This document shows positions 1 to 8,260 of a stretch of 30,861 nt of DNA, in pieces. The position numbers were made by a program, and so were the translations under genes. This DNA comes from CAZGOM01 sp964542875 (GTDB taxonomy: Bacteria; Planctomycetota; Phycisphaerae; Phycisphaerales; Phycisphaeraceae): the NCBI GenBank assembly GCA_964542875.1, contig CAZIWA010000062.1:1-30861 (forward strand), in the 5' to 3' direction. Under the pieces are notes generated by a model. The model was given only the letters and a program-made list of their open reading frames with translations, was not told where the DNA came from and did no database searches. Numbering within the stretch: the stretch's first letter is position 1; the number at the start of each line of letters is the position of its first letter.

Positions 1-93
1 TAGCCCGACGTGCAAACGAGGGTATTCGGGCATCAGCCCGACCTCCCGCTCACCATACAAAAACCACCTCACCCCCATCAACGCCAACCTGTC
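1..93 (+). repeat. Dispersed repeat family A, copy 1 (partial at window edge)
   Basis: This is one of five copies of an intergenic repeat. The others are at 2802-2870, 10298-10348, 10611-10710 and 22918-22985. The shared core reads GCGAGGGTATTCGGGC, a 4-nt loop, then GCCCGACCTCCCGC. It forms a small hairpin (CGGGC/GCCCG) followed by a C/A-rich tail. The tail here (about 66-90) also matches the tail of the copy at 10611-10710. No protein is supported in this stretch. Confidence 0.7.
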
Positions 94-130
94 CATGCCG
101 TCCCACAAACCCTGTTTTTCACGTGTTTAA

Positions 131-166
131 CTCATCATTCATCATTCATAATTCGTAATTCCCCCC
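131..166. repeat. AATTCATAATTCGTAATTCCC-like short repeat, copy 1
   Basis: An AT-rich run of degenerate ATTCAT/ATTCGTAATT units ends in a C tract. A near-identical stretch occurs at 26866-26896, where it overlaps the 3' end of the ferritin-like gene. The rest of 94-286 is C/T-rich non-coding sequence in which I see no gene. Confidence 0.5.
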
Positions 167-286
167 TCCTCCCTCGGTGCTTAACTCTTCATTCTCCCCA
201 ACACCCCCCTCTTCCAAGCTATAATCTCCTCCCTTTGACCGGCACGGTCCGGTCTGTCCCATTCCCCTTTACCAAAGGTGCTTCCC

Positions 287-1348
287 GTGAGCTCTTCCAG
301 TGCCCCCCGTGTCGCGGTGGTCGGCGCAACCGGCGCCGTCGGTCAGGAATTCCTGGCCGTCCTCGAACAACGCAATTTCCCCTTCAGCCAGCTCAAACTC
401 CTGGCCAGCGCCCGCAGCGCGGGGAAACCGCTCACCTTCAAGGGCAAGGAATACAAAGTCGAAGAGCTCACCGAGCACAGCTTCAAGGATGTCGACTGCG
501 CGCTCTTCTCCGCAGGCGGCTCCATCTCCAAGAAATACGGCCCCATCGCCTCCGCTGCGGGTGCAACCGTCGTCGATAACTCTTCCGCTTTCCGCATGAC
601 CGCCGGCATCCCCCTGGTCGTCCCGGAAGTCAATCCTGACGCGCTCAAAGGCTGGAAAATGGGCCAGGCGGCACCCGGTCAAGGCGGCGGCGGCAAAGGC
701 GGCATCATCGCCAACCCCAACTGCTCCACCATCATCATGATCGTCCCCCTCACGCCCCTGCACCGCGCCTACAAAGTCAAGCGCATGCACGTCTCCACCT
801 ACCAGGCCGCCTCCGGCGCCGGGTACCAGGGCATGCAGGAACTTGAAGACCAGACCCGCGACGTCCTCGCCGGTAAAAAGGCACAGCCCAAGTTCTTCAA
901 ACAGCAGTACGCCTTCAACCTCTTCAGCCACAACTCCGACATGTACGACAACGGCTACAACCAGGAAGAAATGAAGATGGTCGGCGAATCCCACAAAATC
1001 TGGGGCGACGACAAACCCCAGATCGCCGCCACCTGCGTACGCGTCCCCGTCATGCGCGCACACGCCGAATCGATCTTCGTCGAATTTGAAAACAAAGTCG
1101 ATGAAGCCCACGCCAAGGCCCTGCTCTCCAAGGCCCCCGGCGTCTCTATCATCGACGACCGCGCCTCCAACACCTTCCCCACCCCCATCGACGCCTCTCA
1201 CCAGGATGACGTCTTTGTCGGCCGCATCCGCAACGACATCTCCGACCCCTCCGGCAAATCCCTGGGCCTCTTTGTCTGCGGCGACCAGCTCCGCAAAGGC
1301 GCCGCACTCAACGCCGTCCAGATCGCCGAACTCCTCCTCAACCGCTAA
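287..1348 (+). CDS. asd: Aspartate-semialdehyde dehydrogenase
   Basis: Catalyses NADPH-dependent reduction of aspartyl-4-phosphate to aspartate-4-semialdehyde, the branch point to lysine/diaminopimelate, threonine and methionine; cytosolic. Seen: the N-terminal Rossmann motif GATGAVGQEF, the catalytic cysteine in NPNCSTI (Cys146 with this start) and the conserved histidine in RVPVMRAHAES (His259). The 353-aa length is normal for the bacterial family. I chose GTG at 287 because AAAGG lies 8 nt upstream; GTG at 278 is in frame and would overlap that site. Just before the catalytic motif there is a Gly/Gln-rich stretch (MGQAAPGQGGGGKGG) of about 15-20 residues that typical Asd proteins lack. A hairpin terminator follows the stop, so the gene appears monocistronic. 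Identity is near certain. Confidence 0.96.
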   Translation: MSSSSAPRVAVVGATGAVGQEFLAVLEQRNFPFSQLKLLASARSAGKPLTFKGKEYKVEELTEHSFKDVDCALFSAGGSISKKYGPIASAAGATVVDNSSAFRMTAGIPLVVPEVNPDALKGWKMGQAAPGQGGGGKGGIIANPNCSTIIMIVPLTPLHRAYKVKRMHVSTYQAASGAGYQGMQELEDQTRDVLAGKKAQPKFFKQQYAFNLFSHNSDMYDNGYNQEEMKMVGESHKIWGDDKPQIAATCVRVPVMRAHAESIFVEFENKVDEAHAKALLSKAPGVSIIDDRASNTFPTPIDASHQDDVFVGRIRNDISDPSGKSLGLFVCGDQLRKGAALNAVQIAELLLNR

Positions 1349-1369
1349 TCAAAACCCACAACCAATCCA

Positions 1370-1411
1370 CAACGCCGATGGCCCAAAAACCATCGGCGTT
1401 GTCCATTTTCC
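1370..1411 (+). terminator. Intrinsic terminator of asd
   Basis: A perfect 12-bp inverted repeat (1370-1381 with 1390-1401, CAACGCCGATGG/CCATCGGCGTTG) with an 8-nt A-rich loop is followed by a weak T run (CCATTTTCC). It lies 22 nt after the asd stop. The layout matches the terminator after 19901. The remaining gap to 1627 is low-complexity C/T/A sequence with repeated ACATCTCACATCT and CCAGACCC-type motifs and no gene. Confidence 0.75.
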
Positions 1412-1627
1412 AAAACTCTTCTCCAAAAAAAACATCTCACATCTAACTTCATACATCCAACATCCTCCTCCCCCCGTCAACACTCCTTCTCCGACCAGAC
1501 CCCAGACCCTGGACCCCAGACCCCTCTTCTCCTGCTACATTGTCTTCCACACCTCTCAAGCATCCTCTTCAAATCTTAAATCTCCTCTGCTACTCTCCAC
1601 CATCAACACTTCGCGAGACCCCGGTCC

Positions 1628-2704
1628 ATGACTCAGACCCCTCCCATCCCCACTCACGTTCCCAGTCACGTTCTTGATCAATGGCTCGTCAAAGCAATGG
1701 ACGCCAAAGCCTCTGACGTCCACTTTGAGCCCACCGACGACGGCGTGGAAGTCCGCTTCCGCATTGATGGCCGCCTCGCCCCCGAATCCATGCTCGCCCA
1801 CGATGTAGGCCGCGCCATCATCCTCCAGGCCATGGTCCGCGCTGAACTCCTCACCTACCGGCTCAACGTCCCTCAGGAAGGCCGCGTCGTCATCCAGGGC
1901 CTCACCCCCTACGCCGGCCTGGAAGCCCGTCTGGCCGTCATCCCCACCGTCCGCGGCGTCCGGGGCGTATTTCGCCTCCCCGCCCAGATCTCCCAGCCCA
2001 AAGGCCTGGAAATGACCGGCCTGCCCGACCACGTCCTCGCCGGCATCGATTCCTTCGTTAAGTCCGATTCCGGCATGCTCCTCCTCGTCGGCCCCGCAGG
2101 CTCCGGCAAAACCACCACCTGCTACGCCGTGCTCGACCGGATCGCCAAAGAGCAGCCCGGCCTGAGCATCGTCAGCCTGGAAGACCCCGTCGAACGCCGC
2201 CTCCCCGGCGTCACCCAGATCGAAGTCACCCCCTTTGGCGAACTCACTTACGAACGCGCGCTGCGCAGCATCCTCCGGCAAGACCCCCAGGTCCTGGCCA
2301 TCGGCGAAATCCGCGATGCCGCCACCGCCATGCTCGCCGTCCAGGCCGGCCTTTCCGGCCATCGGCTCGTCTGCACCCTCCACGCAGGCGGCCCCGGCCA
2401 GGCCCTCTCCCGCCTTGTCGAAATGGGCGTCCCCGCCTACCAGTGCGCAGGCGCCGTCGCAGGCATCCTCAGCATCCGGCTGGTCCGCAGAGCCGGCCCC
2501 AAGGGCTCCGGCCGGCTCCCCGTCGCCAGCTACGCCAAGATGACCAATGAAATCGCCAAAGCCGTCCTCGACGGCCTGGGCGCATCCCAGATGGACGCCC
2601 TCTTCGCCAAAGACCCCCTCTACAAAGACCTCGCCCAGGAAGCCAAACGCCTCGTCGACGCCGGCCAGGCCAGCCTCGAAGACCTCCGCGTCCTCACCGG
2701 CTGA
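1628..2704 (+). CDS. Short GspE/PilB-type secretion/pilus assembly ATPase
   Basis: Cytoplasmic hexameric AAA-like ATPase expected to drive pilin or pseudopilin polymerisation. Seen in order: the N2-domain motif SDVHFEP (about residues 34-40), Walker A GPAGSGKT (155-162), an Asp-box in SLEDPVE, a Walker B-like segment with GEIRD, and a His-box TLHA. At 358 aa it lacks the N-terminal N1 domain that normally brings GspE/PilB to 500-570 aa. It also lacks the C-terminal tetracysteine zinc motif, ending instead in a helical tail rich in Ala/Lys/Asp. The ATP-binding core looks intact, so it reads as a compact variant and not a remnant. Three platform-protein genes follow after a repeat-filled gap. 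PilT-like activity is an alternative, but the SDVHFEP and GEIRD context fits the GspE side better. No clear ribosome-binding site precedes the ATG. Confidence 0.88.
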   Translation: MTQTPPIPTHVPSHVLDQWLVKAMDAKASDVHFEPTDDGVEVRFRIDGRLAPESMLAHDVGRAIILQAMVRAELLTYRLNVPQEGRVVIQGLTPYAGLEARLAVIPTVRGVRGVFRLPAQISQPKGLEMTGLPDHVLAGIDSFVKSDSGMLLLVGPAGSGKTTTCYAVLDRIAKEQPGLSIVSLEDPVERRLPGVTQIEVTPFGELTYERALRSILRQDPQVLAIGEIRDAATAMLAVQAGLSGHRLVCTLHAGGPGQALSRLVEMGVPAYQCAGAVAGILSIRLVRRAGPKGSGRLPVASYAKMTNEIAKAVLDGLGASQMDALFAKDPLYKDLAQEAKRLVDAGQASLEDLRVLTG

Positions 2705-2736
2705 AAAATCACACCACTCCCCTCAAAGCCAACCCC

Positions 2737-2793
2737 TCCGGGTGGCACACTGTAAACGTCCGCGGCTACGGTGTGTCTTGCACACGCCACCAA
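2737..2793 (+). repeat. Dispersed hairpin repeat family B, copy 1
   Basis: GGTGGC and GCCACC arms enclose an internal dyad around CACACTGT...ACGGTGTG, so the element can fold into a long imperfect hairpin. It begins about 35 nt after the ATPase stop and is followed at once by a family A copy. Related copies are at 15946-15995, 18530-18590 and 22834-22886. Confidence 0.6.
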
Positions 2794-2801
2794 AAAAACG
2801 C

Positions 2802-2870
2802 GTTAGCCAAAAGCGCCAGCGACGACTTTCGCGCAACAGCCCGACCTCCCGCAAAACCCACCAAAACCCC
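2802..2870 (+). repeat. Dispersed repeat family A, copy 2
   Basis: Begins GTTAG and carries the family core GCGCCAGCGA...GCAACAGCCCGACCTCCCGC with a tail of A-rich CCCACCAAAA. The middle (CGACTTTCGC) is diverged and resembles the copy at 10611-10710. Families B and A are adjacent here and again at 22834-22985. Confidence 0.65.
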
Positions 2871-2878
2871 ACCATCTC

Positions 2879-2936
2879 CCGGGGACTGGTCCCCTTTCTT
2901 CAGGGACCTGTCCCCCTTCCCGTTGGACCACCTGCT
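2879..2936 (+). repeat. Dispersed repeat family C, copy 1 (GGGGACTGGTCCC)
   Basis: Two near-palindromic units, GGGGACTGGTCCCC and AGGGACCTGTCCCC, precede a CTTCCCGTTGGACCACC tail. A shorter copy with one unit and the same tail is at 10224-10256. GGGAC...GTCCC units of this style are often REP-like elements spread by Y1-family (RAYT) transposases. No such transposase is in the window, so that link is inference. Confidence 0.6.
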
Positions 2937-2994
2937 CCCCCTCCATCTGAAACATCTCACATCTGACCATCTTCCATCTCACCTCTTTTATACC

Positions 2995-3023
2995 TTGACA
3001 TACAAAGTACATTGGCGTAAAAG
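2995..3023 (+). promoter_or_regulatory. Sigma70-type promoter for the platform-protein genes
   Basis: A perfect -35 TTGACA (2995-3000), a 17-nt spacer and a TAAAAG -10 (3018-3023, 4 of 6 matches). It lies 35 nt upstream of the ATG at 3058 and would start the GspF-prepilin transcript independently of the upstream ATPase gene. Confidence 0.6.
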
Positions 3024-3057
3024 GTAATTGTCCCCTCTCTCCATCAAGGACACCGCC

Positions 3058-4275
3058 ATGAACTCCTATGTCTACACAGGGGCGCTTCCGGGAACCGGTC
3101 AGGTCCGTGGCGTGGTTGAGGCCGACAGCCTCGACCACGCCCGGGCGCTGCTGGCCAGCATGCGCATCAGTCCCGTCGATATCGCACCCGCTCCCGTCCC
3201 TCGCCCCCTCTCCGCCGACGACCTTTACGCGCTCAACCAGCAGCTCATCCTCATGGTTGATTCCGGCATGCCCCTGGAGCCCGGCCTGCGCCTGCTGGCC
3301 CAGGATGTGCGCGACAGCCGCCTGGCCGGCACGCTGGACCTCATCGCCCGCGAAACCGAATCCGGCCTCCCGCTGGTGGACGCTTTCGCCAAGCACCAGG
3401 CCCTTTTCCCCGTCATGTATTCCCAGATCGTCGCTTCCGGCCTGGCCCGGGGCGATCTTTCCCTCACCCTCACCGACCTCTCCCGCCGCATGGAGTTTCA
3501 AGAGCGCATCCGCAAGGCGCTCTGGAAAGCGCTCACTTACCCCGCGTTTGTCCTGCTGGGCTTTTTCATCGTCGCCTGGCTCATTTGTGGCAGCGTTCTC
3601 CCCGTCATCGTGAAAATGCACAACGAAACCTTCCAGAACTGGGGCACCGGCAAGCCCGGCCTTCCCTGGCTCACGCAATCCATGGTCATCGCCGGCCCGC
3701 TGCTCCCCTTTGTCGCCGGCGCGCTGGCCCTCCTTCTTCTGGCCTTTTATCTCGCCTGGAAAAACGCCCTCAAAACCGGCCGGGATTCTGTCTTCCTTGA
3801 AACCTGGATCGCCCCTCTCCCCGTCATTGGCCGCGTCGTCAAATCCGACCTCACCGCCCGCTGGTGCGCCGCCGTATACCACGGCCTCGCCGGTAACCGT
3901 CCGCTTCCTGAAGTCTTAAACGCCGCCTCCCAGGTCGTCGGCTCTCAAACCCTCAAAGCCGATTCCCAAGTCCTCATCGATGCCATCACCAGCCCCGTCG
4001 CAGACCTCACCCCGCCCCAAACCCAGTGGCTGGAGCTCACCGTCGTCGAAACCCTCCGCACCGCCAATCAGTCAGGCCGAATCGCCGACCAGGCCAAAAG
4101 CCTCGCCGACCACTACCTGAAAATGGCGGAATACCAGGCCTCCACCGCCGCCAACATCCTCACCCCCTTCCTCCTCGCCACCATCGCCGCCCTCCTGGGC
4201 TGGCTCCTGGGCGCCATTTATGCGCCCCTGGGCCACATGGGCAACATCCTCCAGTCAGTCATCTTCTTTGACTGA
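3058..4275 (+). CDS. GspF/PilC-family inner-membrane platform protein 1
   Basis: Inner-membrane platform of a type II secretion or type IV pilus machine; couples the ATPase to the growing pseudopilus. Of the three copies in this window it is closest to the classical family at 405 aa. A short N-terminal region precedes two T2SSF domains, roughly residues 55-180 (LNQQLILMVDSGMPLEPGLRLL) and 270-395. Three hydrophobic segments are seen, around 170-195, 215-240 and 375-400. ATG 3058 was chosen because AAGGA lies 7 nt upstream; an in-frame TTG at 3028 has no such site and lies almost at the promoter. The next gene starts 89 nt downstream after a strong GC hairpin. Confidence 0.9.
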   Translation: MNSYVYTGALPGTGQVRGVVEADSLDHARALLASMRISPVDIAPAPVPRPLSADDLYALNQQLILMVDSGMPLEPGLRLLAQDVRDSRLAGTLDLIARETESGLPLVDAFAKHQALFPVMYSQIVASGLARGDLSLTLTDLSRRMEFQERIRKALWKALTYPAFVLLGFFIVAWLICGSVLPVIVKMHNETFQNWGTGKPGLPWLTQSMVIAGPLLPFVAGALALLLLAFYLAWKNALKTGRDSVFLETWIAPLPVIGRVVKSDLTARWCAAVYHGLAGNRPLPEVLNAASQVVGSQTLKADSQVLIDAITSPVADLTPPQTQWLELTVVETLRTANQSGRIADQAKSLADHYLKMAEYQASTAANILTPFLLATIAALLGWLLGAIYAPLGHMGNILQSVIFFD

Positions 4276-4283
4276 TCGCTTTC

Positions 4284-4309
4284 GCCCGCTCCCTCCGGGG
4301 GGAGCGGGC
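4284..4309. other. GC-rich intercistronic hairpin
   Basis: A 10-bp perfect stem GCCCGCTCCC/GGGAGCGGGC with a 6-nt loop lies 9 nt after the first platform-protein stop. There is no T tract on either side, so it is more likely an mRNA-stabilising or partial-termination structure than a true terminator. It also resembles the CTCCCT..GGGAG type dispersed hairpins at 17041-17074 and 26262-26296. Confidence 0.5.
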
Positions 4310-4364
4310 AAAGCACACAGCAGCCTCCTCACCGCGTCGCAAGCCAAACCCTCAGGTGCCGGCC

Positions 4365-5711
4365 ATGTCCCAAAACCTGGAACCCATCTTCCGCATCGAA
4401 GGCAAAGGCAGAAGCTGTACGCTCATTATTTCTGACCGGCTCGCTCAATTCGTCGTCATCCTGATCTTCCTCGCCCCCGTCGTCATCGTCATCCTCACCC
4501 AGCCGGATTCCCCCTCCCTGTACCGCATCCGTCAAAGCCCGTTGCTCGTCATCCACAACATCTCCTGCATATTCCTCATTGCCTTTCTGATGTTGCTCTT
4601 TCTGGGAAAGCTCCTGGCCATCATCCTCACCAGCGCAGAACTCCCCACCGACCAAGCCCTTCTCATCTGGCTTGGCGGCCTCCAGGCCGCGGGCGTCACC
4701 CCCACGCCCCAGCGCCTCCCCACGCAATATCGACGCCCTTACCGCCAACAGCTCTTTTTCGATCATTTGGCCAACGGCCAGCCCATCGCCCAGGCCCTCT
4801 CCAACACCTTCCACCACTGGCCGCTGCGCGACAGGTCCCTCCTCCTGGCCAATGACTCCCTCGCCGGCCTCCAGTACGCCATCGATCACCAGCTTCAGCG
4901 AATCCAATCCCGCTTCACCACCGTTGACCACGCCCTCACCCGTACCCTGGGCATCACCACCGTCCTTACCTTCATGTTCTGCACCCTCATCATCGCCTTG
5001 ATGGCCGGCCCCATCCTCGAAGATGTGCTTCCGGATTACGCCGCCCACACCCCGCCCATCGCCCAGGCCGCAGGCGGCTTCCTCTCCTGGTACGCCCTCG
5101 GGCTTCACGCCCCGCACGCTCCCTTTGGCTTTCTCCTTGCCATCCCCGGCGCCACCTGGGTCACCCTCGCGCTTCTCACCTTCCTTTTCACCGGCGAGCC
5201 TTTAGTCTCCATCCGCAACTGGCTGGCCCTAAAACCCTGGGCCTTGAAAATCCCCCTCTTAGGCCCGCAAACTCGCGACCGCGATTGGGCCGACATCTAC
5301 GCCCTCCTTGCCCATGCTGCCCGTCAGGGCGTTCCGTTTTCCCGGGCCATCCAGGCCGCCACCCTGCCGGACCTCAACCAATCCATCGCCCGCAAGCTCA
5401 CTCTCTGGCGCACCGGCATTGATCAAGGCCTCGCGCCCGCCGCCGCATCCAAACAAGCCGGCTTGCCCCGCCAGCTCGCTCACGCGCTCTCGTTCACCCA
5501 CACCAATCCCGGCCTCGCCAATGCTCTTTCCCTCTTGGCACACACCCACCAATCCCGCGCACATTGCCGCTCCCGCCGCGTGCGTGCATTCCTTCCCATC
5601 GCCCTCACCCTCGCCATCGGCTTCCTCACCGGCCTCATCATCCTCGGCTACGCAGACGCCGGCCGCGCCGTCTTCCACGCCATCGAATCAACGGGTGTCA
5701 CTTCACCATGA
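4365..5711 (+). CDS. Divergent GspF/PilC-like platform protein 2
   Basis: A 448-aa polytopic protein. An N-terminal cytoplasmic stretch is followed by two hydrophobic segments (about residues 25-45 and 65-90), then two T2SSF-like helical repeats. The first is about 100-215; the second, about 305-445, begins YALLAHAARQGVPFSRAI. Each ends in strongly hydrophobic segments. The second repeat is clearly paralogous to that of the next gene (TFLAHAARAGIPFPEAI), so the assignment rests on that and on position. The extra N-terminal membrane pair is not part of the classical 400-aa GspF plan. ATG 4365 has AGG 8 nt upstream; an in-frame GTG at 4356 would add three residues. Probably assembles with the other platform proteins or serves a different pseudopilus. 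Confidence 0.72.
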   Translation: MSQNLEPIFRIEGKGRSCTLIISDRLAQFVVILIFLAPVVIVILTQPDSPSLYRIRQSPLLVIHNISCIFLIAFLMLLFLGKLLAIILTSAELPTDQALLIWLGGLQAAGVTPTPQRLPTQYRRPYRQQLFFDHLANGQPIAQALSNTFHHWPLRDRSLLLANDSLAGLQYAIDHQLQRIQSRFTTVDHALTRTLGITTVLTFMFCTLIIALMAGPILEDVLPDYAAHTPPIAQAAGGFLSWYALGLHAPHAPFGFLLAIPGATWVTLALLTFLFTGEPLVSIRNWLALKPWALKIPLLGPQTRDRDWADIYALLAHAARQGVPFSRAIQAATLPDLNQSIARKLTLWRTGIDQGLAPAAASKQAGLPRQLAHALSFTHTNPGLANALSLLAHTHQSRAHCRSRRVRAFLPIALTLAIGFLTGLIILGYADAGRAVFHAIESTGVTSP

Positions 5712-5780
5712 CCTCCCAATCACCCTCCATCTTCACCACCACGCTCTTCTTTTCACCTTCAAAACACCTGGCTTTAACCC

Positions 5781-7373
5781 ATGACCGACCAAACCCCACA
5801 AAACCAATCGCCAAGTCCCACACCGCCGGGCGCCGTCCAAGCCCCGTCGCGTCTCAAGACCATCGCCCGCATCATCGGCTTCCTCCTTCTGGGCTGTGTT
5901 GCTTTCGTCGTCACGATGCTTTTTCTCGTCCCCGGGCGTGACCGCAGAGCCATCATCTACCACTGGTCACACAGTTCCGACACCATCCCCACCATCCTCA
6001 TCGCCATCATCTTCACCTCCCTCTCCGTCGTTGCGCTTTATGTCCTCACCCGCATGTTCGTGACTAACACCATAAATGCGATTGACACCTCTCCCAGGGT
6101 CCGCGCCCTCTTTCCCGCCTGGTTTGCCGCATCCAGCTTCACCACCGGGTTCACGCTGTTGCTGGTCATCCTTCTGGTGATGGCGCCCCAGCTCTTTTTT
6201 GGTTCTCTGCTTAATGCAGGCGAAACCTTCTCCGTTCTCATCATCCTCATCGCCTATCTCTTCATGTTCATCCTGCTTCTGTTCTTGATAAACCCGCTCC
6301 TCACCCTTCTGCTCATCCACTTCCTCCAGGCCAAACGAAGAATCGCCTGCCAGCTCCTGCTCATCCAGGCAGCCGCCTTCGTCAAGAATGGCGTCAATCC
6401 CGCCCGCGTCCTCGGCAACATCGAGCCAAGCGGTACCTACCTCAACGGCCGCCAATTCGCCATCTTCAACCAGCTCAATAAAGGCGTTCCCTTCGCCGCC
6501 GCACTGGTCGATTCCCTCCCCGCCCTCTCACGCCGGGACCACACCCTCATCCTCACCGCCGACCGCCTGGGCATACTCGGCCCCGTCCTCTCCCAAAAGG
6601 CCGATGAACTCCGCTCCCAGCACGCCTACAGCAAAAACGTCTACGTCACTTCCATCGTCCTCATTGAGTGGTCGTTCCTCACCACGCTGGTCATGTTCAC
6701 CTCCATTTTCATCATGCCCAAGTTCGAAAAAATCTTTGAAGACTTCGGCACCAACCTCCCGTTTCTCACCAAAACTTTCCTTTACTTCTCCAAGTGGATG
6801 CTCGGCAGCACGCCCGATCAAACCCATCCCGGCTACATCTACATCTTCCTGGGCCTCACCCTCCTCCTCTTCCTCCTCACATGGTGGCGGCCCATCCAAA
6901 GCTGGCTCGCCGGCAGGCTCCTCCTGGCCCGCATCCCCATCCTCTCCAACGTCATCCTTCGCTCCAGCCTCGTCGACGCCTGCACCTTCCTCGCCCACGC
7001 CGCACGCGCCGGCATCCCCTTCCCCGAGGCCATTCACAGCGTCCAATCCCTCCGGCTCAACCCCATCGTCAAAGCCCGCCTCGCATCCTGGGAAGCCAAT
7101 CTCCGCGCCGGTCAGCTTCCCGCTCAGGCCGCCCGCAACGCAGGCCTGCCCGAGCTCCTCGCCGCTTTCCTCCAGGCCGCGCACAACGGCCCCGACACCG
7201 GCGCCGCCCTGGACCGTCTCGCCATTTACTACCAATCACACATCAGCCGCGCCCGCATCGTCCTGGAATCCCTCGCCATGCCCGTGATCATCCTCATCAC
7301 CGGCACCGTCATCGGCGGTTTCATCTACGCCCTCTTTGCGCCCATGGTGAAACTCGTCGTCAAACTCAACTGA
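5781..7373 (+). CDS. Extended GspF/PilC-like platform protein 3
   Basis: At 530 aa it is well above the usual 400. A Pro-rich cytoplasmic N-terminus (1-25) leads into four hydrophobic segments (about 30-50, 75-95, 115-145, 150-180). Two T2SSF-like domains follow. The first starts near LLLIQAAAFVKNGVNPARVL and includes GVPFAAALVD. The second starts at TFLAHAARAGIPFPEAI and closes with a hydrophobic segment near the C-terminus. It follows platform protein 2 by 69 nt and precedes the first prepilin gene by 16 nt, so it is almost certainly co-transcribed with the prepilins. The four extra N-terminal helices are unusual and could dock a partner. Placement in the family is good; the exact role is inferred. 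Confidence 0.78.
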   Translation: MTDQTPQNQSPSPTPPGAVQAPSRLKTIARIIGFLLLGCVAFVVTMLFLVPGRDRRAIIYHWSHSSDTIPTILIAIIFTSLSVVALYVLTRMFVTNTINAIDTSPRVRALFPAWFAASSFTTGFTLLLVILLVMAPQLFFGSLLNAGETFSVLIILIAYLFMFILLLFLINPLLTLLLIHFLQAKRRIACQLLLIQAAAFVKNGVNPARVLGNIEPSGTYLNGRQFAIFNQLNKGVPFAAALVDSLPALSRRDHTLILTADRLGILGPVLSQKADELRSQHAYSKNVYVTSIVLIEWSFLTTLVMFTSIFIMPKFEKIFEDFGTNLPFLTKTFLYFSKWMLGSTPDQTHPGYIYIFLGLTLLLFLLTWWRPIQSWLAGRLLLARIPILSNVILRSSLVDACTFLAHAARAGIPFPEAIHSVQSLRLNPIVKARLASWEANLRAGQLPAQAARNAGLPELLAAFLQAAHNGPDTGAALDRLAIYYQSHISRARIVLESLAMPVIILITGTVIGGFIYALFAPMVKLVVKLN

Positions 7374-7389
7374 TTCATCGGAAACCCCT

Positions 7390-7764
7390 ATGTCAAACAT
7401 AAAACGCAAACCCCGGCCACGCGGTTTCATCTTGATTGAAACGCTCATCGGCCTCGCCCTGGCAGGCTCAGCCATCGCCCTCACCGGCACCGCCATGAGT
7501 CAATACCGCACCGGCGTGCGTCAGATGCTCGCCATCCAAAACCTCAAGGCCCAGGCCAACGCCGCGCTTTTGGCCCTGCGTGCAGGCCAGGCCCCCTCCG
7601 CCGCTCAGGACGTCGCATTCCAGCTCGTCTCTCAGGAGCCCGCCCCCAGCCTCCGCGGCCACGTATGGGTGCAAATCTCCGCCACCGGCTCCGGTCAAAG
7701 CGCCACCCTCTGGGGCCTGGTTCCTCAGTCCTCCCTCGCCACGCTCCAGCCAAAGGACCAATGA
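7390..7764 (+). CDS. Prepilin-like minor pseudopilin (GspI/GspJ-like size)
   Basis: A 124-aa protein with a classical class III signal: a basic leader ending RPRG, then FILIETLIGLALAGSAIAL, with Phe at +1 and Glu at +5 of the mature form. Processing by a prepilin peptidase (not in this window) and insertion in the inner membrane are expected. The soluble part is short, about 90 residues, with no recognisable domain. Only 1 nt separates its stop from the next prepilin start, so these pseudopilins are translated as a set. No obvious Shine-Dalgarno site precedes the ATG. Confidence 0.8.
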   Translation: MSNIKRKPRPRGFILIETLIGLALAGSAIALTGTAMSQYRTGVRQMLAIQNLKAQANAALLALRAGQAPSAAQDVAFQLVSQEPAPSLRGHVWVQISATGSGQSATLWGLVPQSSLATLQPKDQ

Positions 7765-7765
7765 C

Positions 7766-8260
7766 ATGAAAACCCCACTCCGCTTCCAACGCCGCCGCAC
7801 CCGCGCACCCGGAGGCTTCACCCTCATGGAGCTCCTCGTCGTCACCGCCATCACCGGCATATTCATGGCGGTCACCGCCCCCACCCTCCAGGAAATGCTC
7901 CGCGCCTACGCCACCATCAACACCCGCCAGGCCCAGGCCGCCACCCAGGACACCTGGACCAACCGCCTCCGTGCCGACCTCTGGGCCAACCACGCCGTCA
8001 CCATCAAATCCCCCGACGCTCCGGACATCGCCATCCCAGGCACCGGCGCCCCCATCCTCTGGCGCATCGACACCCAATCCCCCATCACCCGCACCGCCGC
8101 GCCCGACGCCACCGGCGACACCACCAAAACCTTCCGCCCAATGGCCCAATCCATCACATTCCAGCGGCTCCCCGGTGCGCTGGCCATCACCATCACCCAG
8201 CCTCAGCAGTCACAACCCACGCTCTTCACGCTCCCCATCCATGAAGGCCCCAAGCCATGA
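7766..8260 (+). CDS. Prepilin-like pseudopilin (GspH/GspJ-like)
   Basis: A 164-aa protein with the leader RTRAPGG followed by FTLMELLVVTAITGIF, giving cleavage after Gly and Glu at +5. The mature domain is rich in Thr/Ala/Pro and is predicted to be extracytoplasmic and beta-rich. ATG 7766 is supported by AAAGGA 8 nt upstream, a site located inside the preceding gene. The reading frame stays open further upstream only as a shadow of the previous gene. Its stop overlaps the next start by ATGA. Confidence 0.82.
   Translation: MKTPLRFQRRRTRAPGGFTLMELLVVTAITGIFMAVTAPTLQEMLRAYATINTRQAQAATQDTWTNRLRADLWANHAVTIKSPDAPDIAIPGTGAPILWRIDTQSPITRTAAPDATGDTTKTFRPMAQSITFQRLPGALAITITQPQQSQPTLFTLPIHEGPKP

Noticed and set aside
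269..1201. Long open frames opposite asd, the ATPase, platform proteins, aminotransferase and oxidoreductase
   Set aside because: They are antisense shadows produced by C-ending codons; their translations are low-complexity Gly/Ala/Asp/Val strings with no motifs, while the opposite strand encodes clear families.
4284..4309. Rho-independent terminator between platform proteins 1 and 2
   Set aside because: The hairpin is strong but no T tract follows on either strand, so it is listed only as a hairpin.
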